The translations under genes and the position numbers were made by a program. A stretch of DNA of 64,000 nucleotides, from assembly GCF_020150455.1 (NCBI RefSeq), contig NZ_CP083740.1, positions 744,001-808,000 on the forward strand, in the 5' to 3' direction. Below, in pieces: positions 26,134 to 35,388 of the stretch (its first letter is position 1; every line of letters starts with the position of its first letter). The DNA is from Bremerella sp. TYQ1 (GTDB taxonomy: Bacteria > Planctomycetota > Planctomycetia > Pirellulales > Pirellulaceae). The notes below the pieces were generated by a model that saw only the letters and a program-made list of their open reading frames with translations, was not told the DNA's origin and searched no databases.

Positions 26134-27564
26134 ATGGCTCATACCCAGTTGGTGGTCATCGGAGGTGGTCCCGGGGGCTACGCGGCAGCATTTTTGGCAG
26201 CCGACGAAGGAATGGAAGTCACCGTCATCGAAAAGGAACCGCGGCTCGGGGGAACATGTTTGCTGCGCGGCTGTATCCCTTCGAAGGCTTTGCTGCACGT
26301 TGCCAAGGTGATCGACGAAGTCGACGAAATGAACAAAGACTGGGGCGTCACATTTGGCGAACCTCAGATCGACTTGGACAAGCTTCGCTCCCGCAAAGAA
26401 AACGTCATCAAGTCGCTTACCACCGGCTTGGGACAGCTTGCCAAGAAGCGTAACGTCACCGTCATCAAAGCCACGGCCAGCTTCATCGATTCTGATACCA
26501 TTCAGCTCGACGGCGACGATCCTTCGATCCCTGAAGATGGCAAGCTGACGTTCGATCACGCGATTGTCGCGACCGGATCAATTCCAGCGATGCCACCAGC
26601 GTTCCAAATCGACTCGCCACGCGTGATGGACTCGACAGGTGCCCTGGATCTCGAAGACATTCCAGAAACCATGTTGGTCATCGGTGGTGGCTACATCGGG
26701 CTGGAACTGGGCACCGTTTACGCTCACCTGGGCACGAAAGTCAGCGTCGTTGAACTGACCGACGGACTTCTCCCCGGGGCCGACCGCAACCTGGTCAAGC
26801 CACTCGCGAAGAAGCTGGATGGCTTGTTTGAGGGGCGTATCTTCACGAACACCAAAGTTGGTTCGCTCGGCGATCGCGATGGCAAAGTGGAAGTTGCCTT
26901 CGAAGGTCCCGCGAAGTTCGGTACTTTCAAGTACGACCGCGTCCTGGTGTCGATCGGTCGTTGGCCGAACACCAAGGGAATCGGCCTGGAAAACACGAAG
27001 ATTGTCGTCGACAAGCGTGGCTTCATCGAAGTCGACAAGCAGCTTCGCACCGCCGAACCTAAGATTTCGGCGATCGGCGACGTGACCGGCAATCCAATGC
27101 TGGCCCACAAAGCGACCCACGAAGGTCGTGCCGCCGTCGAAGCGATCCTGGGCCACCCAGTTTCCTTCGAGCCTGCCGCGATTCCAGCGGTGATCTTCAC
27201 CGATCCCGAAATCGCTTGGGCCGGTTTGATGGAAGAAGAAGCCAAAGCCATGGGCAAAAAGGTCGACGTGGCCCTGTATCCATGGGCTGCTAGCGGTCGT
27301 GCTCAAGCCCTCGGACGCACCGACGGGATGACCAAGTGGATCATCGATCCCGAAACCCAGCGCGTATTGGGCTGTGGAATTGTCGGTCCAGGGGCTGGCG
27401 AAATGATTTCTGAAGCCGTTTTGGCGTTGGAAATGCGTGCCGAAGTGTTCGATTTGACGTCGACAATTCACCCGCATCCGACTCTAAGTGAGACGGTTAT
27501 GAACGCCGGCGAGGTATTTTTCGGAACCGCGACCGAAATTTACAAGCCGAAGAAGAAGTCGTAA
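26134..27564 (+). CDS. lpd: Dihydrolipoyl dehydrogenase (E3), 476 aa
   Basis: Reoxidises dihydrolipoamide on E2 with NAD+ for the pyruvate dehydrogenase complex, and perhaps for other 2-oxoacid complexes. The FAD-binding start is QLVVIGGGPGGYAAAFLA. The redox disulfide is Cys42/Cys47 in GGTCLLRGCIPSKALL. The NAD-binding motif is LVIGGGYIGLELG. The C-terminal dimer domain carries the active-site His-Glu segment STIHPHPTLSE. Length is typical. It precedes aceE by 270 bases and aceF on the same strand, so the three complex subunits are encoded together, with E3 first. Confidence 0.95.
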   Translation: MAHTQLVVIGGGPGGYAAAFLAADEGMEVTVIEKEPRLGGTCLLRGCIPSKALLHVAKVIDEVDEMNKDWGVTFGEPQIDLDKLRSRKENVIKSLTTGLGQLAKKRNVTVIKATASFIDSDTIQLDGDDPSIPEDGKLTFDHAIVATGSIPAMPPAFQIDSPRVMDSTGALDLEDIPETMLVIGGGYIGLELGTVYAHLGTKVSVVELTDGLLPGADRNLVKPLAKKLDGLFEGRIFTNTKVGSLGDRDGKVEVAFEGPAKFGTFKYDRVLVSIGRWPNTKGIGLENTKIVVDKRGFIEVDKQLRTAEPKISAIGDVTGNPMLAHKATHEGRAAVEAILGHPVSFEPAAIPAVIFTDPEIAWAGLMEEEAKAMGKKVDVALYPWAASGRAQALGRTDGMTKWIIDPETQRVLGCGIVGPGAGEMISEAVLALEMRAEVFDLTSTIHPHPTLSETVMNAGEVFFGTATEIYKPKKKS

Positions 27565-27834
27565 GGTCTTCTCAATACACAACTTATGGTTTTGTTAAGG
27601 CTTCTGCCGATTCTGCCGACTGCAGAAGACGGGGAGGGTTCGCCTTCCTCTCGCTGACAAATTCGGACAGCGCGGTAGAATTCAGACTCGAAGCCTGCCT
27701 CGGGCCTAAGCCGAGATTGATCTTTGAGATAAGTTAATCGAGGGTTGCTTCGCCAGTTGAAGTCGCACAATGAAGTCGCGGCCGAAGAGTTTTTTTCCTG
27801 GCGCAAAGCAACGGACTGAAAAAAGGGAAGTTGC

Positions 27835-30552
27835 ATGGCGAACGCCAAAATGATGCCTGCCGAAGAGAACTTGATGCGGAACAACCCGTCGACCTTCGCT
27901 GCAGACGTGGACCCGGCTGAAACGCAAGAGTGGCTCGACTCACTCGATTACGTGTTGGAAGGAAAAGGCGAGGACCGGGTCCGCTTTCTTCTTTCCGCCT
28001 TGGAAAACCAGGCACACGCACGCGGCGTCGATATTCCATTCGCCGCGAATACGCCGTATATCAATACGATCCACTCGTCGGAACAACCGGCTTATCCCGG
28101 CAACCGCGAGTTTGAACGCCGTATCAAGAGCATCATCCGCTGGAATGCGATGGCGATGGTGACTCGGGCCAATAAGAACTTTGAAGGGCTCGGCGGCCAT
28201 ATCAGCACGTTCGCTTCGAGTGCTACGCTCGTCGAAGTGGCTTTCAATCACTTCCTGCGTGGTCGTGGCAGCGGTTACGAAGGAGATCAGGTCTACTTCC
28301 AGGGACACGCTTCGCCGGGGATTTACTCGCGAGCATTCGTCGAAGGGCGTTTGACCGAAAAGAACCTCGAAAACTTCCGCCGCGAATTGCAGCCGGAAAT
28401 GGGCCTGTCGTCCTATCCGCACCCTTGGCTGATGGAAGACTTCTGGGAATTCCCAACGGTCTCGATGGGCTTGGGACCAATCTGCTCGATCTATCAGGCT
28501 CGCTTCAACCGCTATATGCACGATCGCGGTTTGAAGGACACCAGCAAGACCCGCGTCTGGGCGTTCCTGGGCGACGGCGAATGTGACGAACCAGAAACCT
28601 TGGGTGCAATCAGCCTCGCTTCCCGCGAACAGCTGGACAACCTGACGTGGGTGATCAACTGTAACCTGCAGCGTCTCGATGGTCCCGTTCGTGGTAACGG
28701 CAAGATCATTCAAGAGCTGGAAGCGGTCTTCCGCGGTGCCGGTTGGAACGTCATCAAAGTGGTTTGGGGAAGCGACTGGGATCCGCTGTTGAAAGCGGAC
28801 AAAACCGGCCTGCTCGTCAAACGGATGGAAGAAGTCGTCGACGGTCAGTACCAGAAGTATGTCGTCGAATCAGGCGAATACATCCGTAAGCACTTCTTCG
28901 GCAAGTATCCAGAACTGCTGGAACTGGTGAAGAACTACTCGGACGAAAAGCTACAGAAGCTGACCCGTGGTGGTCACGACCCCGAGAAGGTTTACGCCGC
29001 CTACAAAGCCGCCACCGAATGCAAAGGCAAGCCGACTGTCGTCATCGCCAAGACGATCAAAGGATATGGCCTCGGCGAAGCGGGTGAAGGGCGAAACGTT
29101 ACCCACAACCAGAAGAAGCTCAACGAAGAAGAGCTGCGAGAGTTCCGAACCCGCTTCAGCATTCCGATTTCGGACGAAGAAGTGGCAAAGGCTCCGTTCT
29201 ACCGTCCGCCCGAAGATAGCGCCGAAATGCGTTACCTGAAAAAGCGACGTGAAGAATTGGGCGGTCCGGTTCCTTCGCGACCGACGAATCATCCTGTCTC
29301 GACTGTCCCTTCGATGGAAGAGTACAAGGAATTCCTCGGCGGCAGCAAGGGGAAGGAAATGTCGACGACGATGGGTTTCGTCCGACTTCTTTCCAAGCTG
29401 TGCAAAGACAAAAACATTGGCGAGAACATCGTGCCGATCGTCCCAGACGAATCGCGTACCTTCGGTATGGAAGGCATGTTCCGCCAAGTCGGTATCTACG
29501 CCCACAGTGGCCAGTTGTACGAGCCGGTCGACTCCGATCAGCTGATGTACTACAAGGAAGCCAAAGACGGTCAGATCCTGGAAGAAGGGATCACCGAAGC
29601 GGGCTCGATGTCGTCGTTTATTGCCGCGGGTAATGCCTATTCGCAGCACGGCATCAACATGATTCCGTTCTTCATTTACTACAGCATGTTCGGCTTCCAA
29701 CGCATCGGCGACTTGGTCTGGTGTGCTGCCGATACGCGTGCCAAGGGTTTCCTGATCGGCGGTACCGCTGGTCGCACGACCCTCAACGGCGAAGGGCTTC
29801 AGCACCAGGACGGCCACAGCCACCTGAATGCGATCGCCTTCCCGACGGTTCGTTCGTACGACGTTTGCTACGCCTACGAAACGGCGGTCATCACGCTGGA
29901 CGGCATGAAGAAGCTGTACGAAGAAGGCGAAACGGCCATCTACTACATCACCGTCGGCAACGAAAACTACGCGATGCCGGAAATGCCCGCAGGTGCCGAA
30001 GAAGGCATCATCCGCGGCATGTACAAGCTGAATGCGGAAGCGGCTGAAAAGCCACGTGCGACCGTTCAGCTGATGGGTAGCGGTACGATCACTCGCTGCG
30101 TGCTCGACGCTGCGAAGATTCTCGCCGAGAAATACAACATTGCCAGCGATGTCTGGGCAGTGACCAGCTACACCGAGCTTCGCCGAGATGCTCAGTCGTG
30201 TGAACGCTGGAACATGTTCCATCCAACCGAAGATCCGAAGCAGTCTTACCTTGAAAAGATTATGGACGGCGTCGAAGGCCCGTTCATCTCGGCTTCGGAC
30301 AACGTTCGTGCTTGGGCCGAACAGATTCGACCTTACCTGCCTGGCAACATGGTTGCTTTGGGAACCGACGGCATGGGCCGCAGCGAAACTCGCGAAGCCC
30401 TGCGTCGTCACTTCGAGGTGGACGCCGAATCGGTGGTCATTGCTACGCTTTATGAACTGGCTCGTACCGGGGTCATCGAGCGTCAGGAAGTGGCCCAGGC
30501 CATCCAGGATTTGAACTTCGACGCGGAAAAGCCAAATCCGTACTTCGCCTAA
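27835..30552 (+). CDS. aceE: Pyruvate dehydrogenase E1, homodimeric type (905 aa)
   Basis: Thiamine-diphosphate enzyme that decarboxylates pyruvate and acetylates the lipoyl group of E2. It is the single-chain AceE type, close in length to the 887-residue E. coli protein. Clear markers are GGHISTFASSATLVEVAFNH, the TPP-binding region with FLGDGECDEPETLGAISLA and later NCNLQRLDGPVRGNGKIIQELE, and GRTTLNGEGLQHQDGHSH in the second half. Translation from 27835 is preceded by AAGGGAAG. Downstream aceF begins 93 bases later. Bacteria with this E1 use AceF-type E2, as found here. Confidence 0.96.
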   Translation: MANAKMMPAEENLMRNNPSTFAADVDPAETQEWLDSLDYVLEGKGEDRVRFLLSALENQAHARGVDIPFAANTPYINTIHSSEQPAYPGNREFERRIKSIIRWNAMAMVTRANKNFEGLGGHISTFASSATLVEVAFNHFLRGRGSGYEGDQVYFQGHASPGIYSRAFVEGRLTEKNLENFRRELQPEMGLSSYPHPWLMEDFWEFPTVSMGLGPICSIYQARFNRYMHDRGLKDTSKTRVWAFLGDGECDEPETLGAISLASREQLDNLTWVINCNLQRLDGPVRGNGKIIQELEAVFRGAGWNVIKVVWGSDWDPLLKADKTGLLVKRMEEVVDGQYQKYVVESGEYIRKHFFGKYPELLELVKNYSDEKLQKLTRGGHDPEKVYAAYKAATECKGKPTVVIAKTIKGYGLGEAGEGRNVTHNQKKLNEEELREFRTRFSIPISDEEVAKAPFYRPPEDSAEMRYLKKRREELGGPVPSRPTNHPVSTVPSMEEYKEFLGGSKGKEMSTTMGFVRLLSKLCKDKNIGENIVPIVPDESRTFGMEGMFRQVGIYAHSGQLYEPVDSDQLMYYKEAKDGQILEEGITEAGSMSSFIAAGNAYSQHGINMIPFFIYYSMFGFQRIGDLVWCAADTRAKGFLIGGTAGRTTLNGEGLQHQDGHSHLNAIAFPTVRSYDVCYAYETAVITLDGMKKLYEEGETAIYYITVGNENYAMPEMPAGAEEGIIRGMYKLNAEAAEKPRATVQLMGSGTITRCVLDAAKILAEKYNIASDVWAVTSYTELRRDAQSCERWNMFHPTEDPKQSYLEKIMDGVEGPFISASDNVRAWAEQIRPYLPGNMVALGTDGMGRSETREALRRHFEVDAESVVIATLYELARTGVIERQEVAQAIQDLNFDAEKPNPYFA

Positions 30553-30645
30553 GGCGAGCGGTACCGTCGCAGGTCGGAACCAATGGCCGGCCTGCCTCGC
30601 TTTTCCCTGCGACTGAAATAAGCATTCCAAGCAAGGTTAATCACC

Positions 30646-32034
30646 ATGGCGATAGACGTACAACTGCCTGATCTGGGCGATGGAATTGAATCGGGTGACG
30701 TGCTGACCGTTCACGTTTCGGTTGGCGATACCGTCGAGAAGGGGCAAACCCTGATCGAAATCGAAACGGACAAAGCCACCGTCGACGTGCCGAGCACCGA
30801 AGGGGGCAAGATTGCCAAAGTTCACGTGAAAGCGGGCGACACGGTTGCCGTGCACGCTCCGATCGTGACTCTTGACGGCGCGGCTTCCGGCGGTTCCTCC
30901 GCACCTGCGGAAGAGCCCCCCAAGGAAGAAAAAGCTCCGGAACCAGAACCACCTGCCGCAGAAGAAAAGGCTCCCGAGCCAGCCCCTGCCAAGGAAGCTC
31001 CGAAGCCAGCACCTCCTAAACCGGCGCCTGCTCCGGCCACGCCACCTCGAATGACAACGCCACCGCCGGCGCCTGTGGCCAACACGCCAAGCGTGGACGA
31101 AAGCGTTCCTGCAGGTCCGGCCGTGCGTCGATTCGCTCGCGAAGTGGGTGTCGATCTGCGGAACGTCCAAGGTTCCGGCCCCAACGGCCGAATCGAACGT
31201 GACGACGTCCTGCGTACCGTTCGCGATCTTAACCAAGGCGGCGGAGCAGCCACGAGCGCCGGAACTGCTTCGGCTCCGGCTCCTTCCGGTTCGCTTCCTT
31301 CGCTGACCGGAGAATCGACCGAAGACAAATACGGACCTATTCGCATCGAAAAGATGAAGAAGATCCGTAAAGTCACCGCTGCTCAGATGTCCAAGAGCTG
31401 GACCACCGCTCCGCGTGTGACCAACTTCGACGACGCCGACATCACGGCCCTCGAAGAACTGCGTCAGCAAAGCAAAGACGACTACGCGGAAGCGGGCGTC
31501 AAGCTGACCACCATGCCGTTCCTGATCAAAGCGGTCGCCGTAGCTCTGCGAGAGCACCCGGAACTGAACGCCACGATCGACATGGAACAGGAACAAGTCA
31601 TTTACAAGGACTACGTGAACGTCGGCATCGCTGTCGACTCGGACCGTGGTCTGCTCGTTCCGAACATGAAGAACACCGACCGCATGGCCATTCCTGACAT
31701 CGCTCGTAATCTTCAGCAGACGGCTGCCGACATCCGCGGCAACTCGTTTGAAATGTCGACCCTGCAAGGCGGTACGTTCACCATCAGCAACCTCGGCGCC
31801 ATCGGCGGTACCTACAGCACCCCGATCATCAACGTGCCGGAAGTCGCTATTCTGTTGGTCGGTCGCTCCCGCAAGATGCCGGTCGTCGTTAAAGACCAGA
31901 TCGTCGCTCGCTTGATGATGCCAATGAGCCTCTCGTACGACCACCGCCTGGTCGACGGTGCTACGGCTCAGCGATTCCTGAACGACGTCAAGTCGCTCTT
32001 GGAAAACCCAAGCAAGTTGCTGATGGCCCCGTAA
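30646..32034 (+). CDS. aceF: Dihydrolipoyllysine acetyltransferase E2 (462 aa, one lipoyl domain)
   Basis: Core of the pyruvate dehydrogenase complex; transfers acetyl groups from lipoamide to CoA. One lipoyl domain (1-80) has its attachment Lys43 in IETDKATVDVP. A long Pro/Ala/Glu-rich linker (about 85-145) follows, then the peripheral-subunit-binding domain (about 150-195, with VRRFAREVGVDLRNVQGSGPNGRI). The catalytic domain ends with HRLVDG (His433, Asp437). E. coli AceF carries three lipoyl domains, so this is a short version. It is last in the lpd-aceE-aceF cluster and is followed by a strong terminator. Confidence 0.95.
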   Translation: MAIDVQLPDLGDGIESGDVLTVHVSVGDTVEKGQTLIEIETDKATVDVPSTEGGKIAKVHVKAGDTVAVHAPIVTLDGAASGGSSAPAEEPPKEEKAPEPEPPAAEEKAPEPAPAKEAPKPAPPKPAPAPATPPRMTTPPPAPVANTPSVDESVPAGPAVRRFAREVGVDLRNVQGSGPNGRIERDDVLRTVRDLNQGGGAATSAGTASAPAPSGSLPSLTGESTEDKYGPIRIEKMKKIRKVTAAQMSKSWTTAPRVTNFDDADITALEELRQQSKDDYAEAGVKLTTMPFLIKAVAVALREHPELNATIDMEQEQVIYKDYVNVGIAVDSDRGLLVPNMKNTDRMAIPDIARNLQQTAADIRGNSFEMSTLQGGTFTISNLGAIGGTYSTPIINVPEVAILLVGRSRKMPVVVKDQIVARLMMPMSLSYDHRLVDGATAQRFLNDVKSLLENPSKLLMAP

Positions 32035-32060
32035 TAACGGTTCCGTCGCATCGAATACCA

Positions 32061-32097
32061 AAGCCCTTCGCATGACATCGTGCGAAGGGCTTTTTTT
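32061..32097 (+). terminator. Intrinsic terminator after aceF
   Basis: Perfect 12-bp stem, 32061-32072 with 32081-32092, 8-base loop, then T7. It closes the pyruvate dehydrogenase genes. Confidence 0.92.
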
Positions 32098-32201
32098 GTG
32101 CTTGTCATGTTCGTCGGTCAGTGGTTATTCCAGGGGGAGCGGTTCGTCCTTGCTCCGGCGTCGCTCACTTGGTTGTTATGGAATGGGCCAACCAGGGTGG
32201 C

Positions 32202-32207
32202 TATAAT
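32202..32207 (+). promoter_or_regulatory. Consensus -10 box before the zinc-ribbon gene
   Basis: TATAAT at 32202-32207, about 40 bases before the chosen start at 32247. No good -35 box at normal spacing. If used, it excludes translation from any start upstream of it. Confidence 0.4.
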
Positions 32208-32246
32208 CCGATCCAAGTTCACTTGTGCCTTCCGGATTGCCCGCCC

Positions 32247-34232
32247 ATGTCGAAGCTCTTCATCGTCTGTCCCAGCTGCCAAACCAAGTATCCCGTTGCC
32301 GACCAAAAGCTTGCCGGCAAGAAGGTGACTTGCAAGAAATGCTCGGAAAAGTTCGTCGCGAAAATCATGGCGGCCACGCCGAAAAAAGCTGCTAAGCCTG
32401 CTACGTCTCCAGCTCCGGCGCCTGCCGACGATCCATTCAACGATCCGCTTGGCGACGACTTATTCGCCGACATGCAGGCCTCCTCGTCCGAAGGCCCTGC
32501 GCTCAGTTCGCTGCCGCCGAAGAAGCGAACCAAGTCTTCCGGTTCCTTTCCGATCGTGCCGGTCGTCCTGGGGGGCGTTGGGTTATTGGTCGTCGGAATT
32601 CTCGTGATTACCGTCGTGTCGCTCGCGTCCAACGGGCTCGGCGACCTCGGCGGATCCGGGGGCGGATTCGCTTCCAACTCGGTCGATGAAAGCGCGGTCC
32701 AGCAGCATCGCGATATCGCCATGAAGCAGCACAACAGTACCATCAAGTTTATCGAGGCGATTGAAGCGATTCAGGGCGACGGCGATCTGCCTGGCTTCAA
32801 ACAAAAAATCGAAGGCCTCACCCGGGAAATGGAATCGCTCGCCGAAAGTGTCAAAACGGTTCCCGCGATTCCCGAGGAACGTGTCCAAGAGATCAACAAA
32901 GAGAACAAGCAGCGGCTCCTCAAACTCGAAGGAAGGATGCGAGCAGCCGGCGAGAAGCTACGGCAATTTAACAAGCCCGATGTCATGTCTACGGTCGTCA
33001 AATATCAAGGCTCGCTCGGTAAAGTCATCGCGGCTTTAAACTCCGTGCATGTCAACGCTCAAAAGGAAAACGAACTGCTGCAGAACGTCAGCTACGAAAC
33101 GAAGAACAAGCCGGGCGATTCGCCCGAGATGCTCTTCAAGTATGTGTTGGACGATTACGAGATCATCAATTTGCTACTCTCCAAGTTGTCCGATCGTAGC
33201 AAGCAGGAGAGTCGGTTGCGACAGATTCAAAGTCTGCAAGCGAATATCAAAGCGTGCGCCGAGCAGCTGCGTGATACCTCGGTTTTCCTTTCCGAGGACC
33301 TCGCTCCGGCGATTTCCGAGTATGGTTCGAAGACGCAACAAGCCGATAACCAAACGCGATCCACGTTAAACCGAGTGGCCAACGAAGGTTTGTCCGGTAC
33401 ATCCGCTCAGCTGGCCAAGTCTGCCCAGCAGCAGGCGAATGAAATCAATAGTCTGTGGAAAGTGATCAACGGGCCGCGGCCGGTTCGAGTCGATGGCGAC
33501 TTGATCGGCCCGTCGGCGTTCTGTTTTTCAGCCCAGGAATCCGAAACATTTCTGAAACGCTTTGAGCAGTTCAAACAAAGCACCAACGACGATCGTCCCG
33601 TCGTTCTATTCGTCGATCGCCGCATGGAGAAGCAGATCGAAGAGTGGAAGTCGTCCCGACGCGAAACAAATTACGAAACGTTCGACACGCAATTGATGAT
33701 CATCCTCTTCAAGCACTTTGATCGGGGCGATCGTTGGTTCGGCCCCGGCGTCGAATTCAAAGAGGTTGCGGATGTCAACGTGGTCATCATTCCGTACGAT
33801 CCCAACGCCGGCAGTACGTCTCCTGCCGAGTCAACTCCCAGTCGTCCAAGTGGTCCTCCGATACCACGTCCAGGGATGACCGGACCTCCAGGATTTCCGC
33901 CCGGCGGTCCTGGCCGAGGTATGCCTCAGCGGCCTCGGTTTGATGAGATGCCTGCCAAAATGATCGCGGAGTTCGGCGCCGAGAATGTCGTTCGGATCGA
34001 GACGCCCAGAATTTCCCCGGAAGAAAGCAAGAAGTATCGCGAGGTCATCACTCCCTGGATGACGAAGAACACGCACGTGTCCTGGTACAATTCCAGCGTC
34101 GGCGTTCAGGTCATGCAGTTTCCCTACGACGGCGACGTCTTGGAGCTTTCCGAAAAGATCACCTTCGGTGAAGTCGAAGAAGTACTCGTCGACGAGCGTC
34201 TGATCCGATTGAAATCGATATCCTTTCCGTAG
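32247..34232 (+). CDS. Zinc-ribbon membrane protein of unknown function (661 aa)
   Basis: Not recognised beyond its parts. The N-terminus is an MJ0042-type zinc ribbon (C8-x2-C11-x17-C29-x2-C32; FIVCPSCQTKYPVADQK). A low-complexity Ala/Pro/Lys segment and a single membrane helix (about 112-135, VVLGGVGLLVVGILVITVVS) follow. Next come about 300 residues of mostly charged helical sequence, then a Pro/Gly-rich linker (about 555-590) and a C-terminal globular segment. The cytoplasmic zinc ribbon followed by one helix suggests a sensor or scaffold with an extracytoplasmic body; this is inference. A longer frame reaches back to 32121 but would start upstream of the TATAAT box. Such proteins are frequent in planctomycetes. 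Confidence 0.78.
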   Translation: MSKLFIVCPSCQTKYPVADQKLAGKKVTCKKCSEKFVAKIMAATPKKAAKPATSPAPAPADDPFNDPLGDDLFADMQASSSEGPALSSLPPKKRTKSSGSFPIVPVVLGGVGLLVVGILVITVVSLASNGLGDLGGSGGGFASNSVDESAVQQHRDIAMKQHNSTIKFIEAIEAIQGDGDLPGFKQKIEGLTREMESLAESVKTVPAIPEERVQEINKENKQRLLKLEGRMRAAGEKLRQFNKPDVMSTVVKYQGSLGKVIAALNSVHVNAQKENELLQNVSYETKNKPGDSPEMLFKYVLDDYEIINLLLSKLSDRSKQESRLRQIQSLQANIKACAEQLRDTSVFLSEDLAPAISEYGSKTQQADNQTRSTLNRVANEGLSGTSAQLAKSAQQQANEINSLWKVINGPRPVRVDGDLIGPSAFCFSAQESETFLKRFEQFKQSTNDDRPVVLFVDRRMEKQIEEWKSSRRETNYETFDTQLMIILFKHFDRGDRWFGPGVEFKEVADVNVVIIPYDPNAGSTSPAESTPSRPSGPPIPRPGMTGPPGFPPGGPGRGMPQRPRFDEMPAKMIAEFGAENVVRIETPRISPEESKKYREVITPWMTKNTHVSWYNSSVGVQVMQFPYDGDVLELSEKITFGEVEEVLVDERLIRLKSISFP

Positions 34233-34310
34233 TCTCATCCGCTGCTTCGCCGCGAGCATTGTTAGGTAAGACGCCGCGGAAGTCCTTGCCCATCAGTGCC
34301 ATCAATCATC

Positions 34311-34351
34311 GAGCCCAGGCAACATTCAATGCGAATGGCCTGGGCTCTTTT
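34311..34351 (+). terminator. Intrinsic terminator after the zinc-ribbon gene
   Basis: Perfect 10-bp stem, 34311-34320 with 34338-34347, 17-base loop, then TTTT. Confidence 0.75.
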
Positions 34352-34397
34352 GCCGCGCGGTCGAACGAAACCTGGATAGCGAATTTGGGTCGAATGC

Positions 34398-34426
34398 TTG
34401 ACAAGAGAGCCCTCTCGCTAGATATT
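34398..34426 (+). promoter_or_regulatory. Promoter and possible operator of the arsR-like cluster
   Basis: A perfect TTGACA (34398-34403), a 17-base spacer, then GATATT (34421-34426, 4 of 6 consensus bases). GAGAG-CC-CTCTC (34405-34416) forms an inverted repeat inside the spacer, where a repressor would block polymerase; autoregulation by the ArsR-like product is inferred. Transcription would start close to the AAGGGG ribosome-binding site (34433-34438). Confidence 0.65.
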
Positions 34427-34444
34427 AACCCAAAGGGGTGAATG

Positions 34445-34777
34445 ATGTCGACCACTCAGGAAGCAAGACTTGATCGAACGTTGGTCGCTTTGGCCGATCC
34501 GACGCGCAGGGCCATTTTGCGGCAATTGTCGCGAGGGGAAACGCGTGTCACCGACCTGGCCAAACCGTTCGACATTTCGCTCAATTCGGTTTCGAAGCAT
34601 ATCCGCATGCTGGAGAAAGCGAACTTGGTGCTGCGGCGCCGTGCCGGTCGCGAGCATTGGCTGCGATTCAATCGAGAGCCACTCGACGAAGCGGCGGCAT
34701 GGATCGAGTCGCAGCGAACATTTTGGAACGACCGGCTGGATGCCCTCGAAGCAGAACTGAATAAGCCTGAACCGTAA
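34445..34777 (+). CDS. ArsR-family winged-helix transcriptional regulator (110 aa)
   Basis: Small DNA-binding repressor of the ArsR/SmtB fold: LADPTRRAILRQLSRGETRVTDLAKPF leads into the recognition helix region DISLNSVSKHIRMLEKANLV and the wing LRRRAGREHWLRF. No Cys or His metal-sensing motif is visible, so it belongs to the metal-independent group commonly found beside SRPBCC (AHSA1-like) genes. ATG at 34442 and 34445 are both possible; 34445 has better spacing (6 bases) to AAGGGG. It is first of a plus-strand run of five genes (arsR-like, two SRPBCC, VOC, membrane protein) and probably represses the promoter at 34398-34426. Confidence 0.88.
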   Translation: MSTTQEARLDRTLVALADPTRRAILRQLSRGETRVTDLAKPFDISLNSVSKHIRMLEKANLVLRRRAGREHWLRFNREPLDEAAAWIESQRTFWNDRLDALEAELNKPEP

Positions 34778-34786
34778 AGGGAAGCA

Positions 34787-35329
34787 ATGGGTGAGTTTGG
34801 AAAACCGTTGGCGAAAGATACGATGCAGCTCGAGCGGTTATTGCCTGGCCCGATCGAGCGTGTCTGGGCCTACTTAACCGAGAGCGAGAAACGGGGCACA
34901 TGGCTCGCTTCCGGCGACATGGAACTGCGCGTGGGCGGGAAAGTGCAGTTGAATTTCCTGCACTCAAGTCTTTCTCCGCAGCCTGAGCCAACGCCGGAGC
35001 GATTCAAATCGATGGAATGCGGCGCCGGCTTCGAGGGAACGATAACCCAGTGCGATCCCCCGCGGCTGCTGGCCTACACGTGGGGTGGTGATACTTCGGA
35101 AGTCAAATTCGAGCTAACCCCAAGCGGCGATAAAGTCTTGCTGGTAATCACCCACACACGACTTCGCGATGTCGACGAAATGGGCCTGGTCGCTTCCGGC
35201 TGGCATACCCATCTGGGCATCCTTACGGATCAACTGCACGACCAAACGCCCCGTCCGTTCTGGGCCACCTTCCTGGAAGTTGAACAGCAATACAAACAGC
35301 GACTCGCCGAGCAAGACAACTCGGGCTAG
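34787..35329 (+). CDS. SRPBCC (AHSA1/START-like) domain protein (180 aa)
   Basis: Helix-grip fold protein of the SRPBCC superfamily, related to the activator of Hsp90 ATPase C-terminal domain (COG3832 group). Typical elements are ERLLPGPIERVWAYLTESEKRGTWLASG at the start and FEGTITQCDPPRLLAYTWGG in the middle, followed by the long C-terminal helix. These proteins bind small hydrophobic ligands; none is known here. The gene starts 10 bases after the ArsR-like stop, so the two are translationally close. ArsR-SRPBCC pairs are common, and the regulator is often thought to respond to the same ligand or stress. Confidence 0.85.
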   Translation: MGEFGKPLAKDTMQLERLLPGPIERVWAYLTESEKRGTWLASGDMELRVGGKVQLNFLHSSLSPQPEPTPERFKSMECGAGFEGTITQCDPPRLLAYTWGGDTSEVKFELTPSGDKVLLVITHTRLRDVDEMGLVASGWHTHLGILTDQLHDQTPRPFWATFLEVEQQYKQRLAEQDNSG

Positions 35330-35357
35330 TCGTCGTACAGAAGTACGGAAAAAACGT

Positions 35358-35388
35358 GGGGTGCCATGTCTTTGTCTTCGTAGGCATG
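35358..35388 (+). repeat. Dispersed palindromic repeat, copy 2 (partial)
   Basis: The segment beginning GGGTGCCATG and containing GTCTTCGTAGGCATG matches the minus strand of 23520-23595 (GGGTGCCATG...GTCTTCGTAAGCATG) at about 26 of 30 positions. The matching inverted right end is decayed; a short similar stretch TAAGCATGTA lies near 35421-35430. It lies between the two SRPBCC genes. Confidence 0.6.

Noticed and set aside
28951..30630. A 559-residue minus-strand frame
   Set aside because: It lies entirely opposite aceE, whose family motifs are unambiguous. Long antisense frames arise from the codon bias of these genes.
32121..32246. N-terminal extension of the zinc-ribbon protein to 32121
   Set aside because: It would start upstream of the TATAAT box, and the zinc-ribbon family begins at MSKLFIVCPSC.
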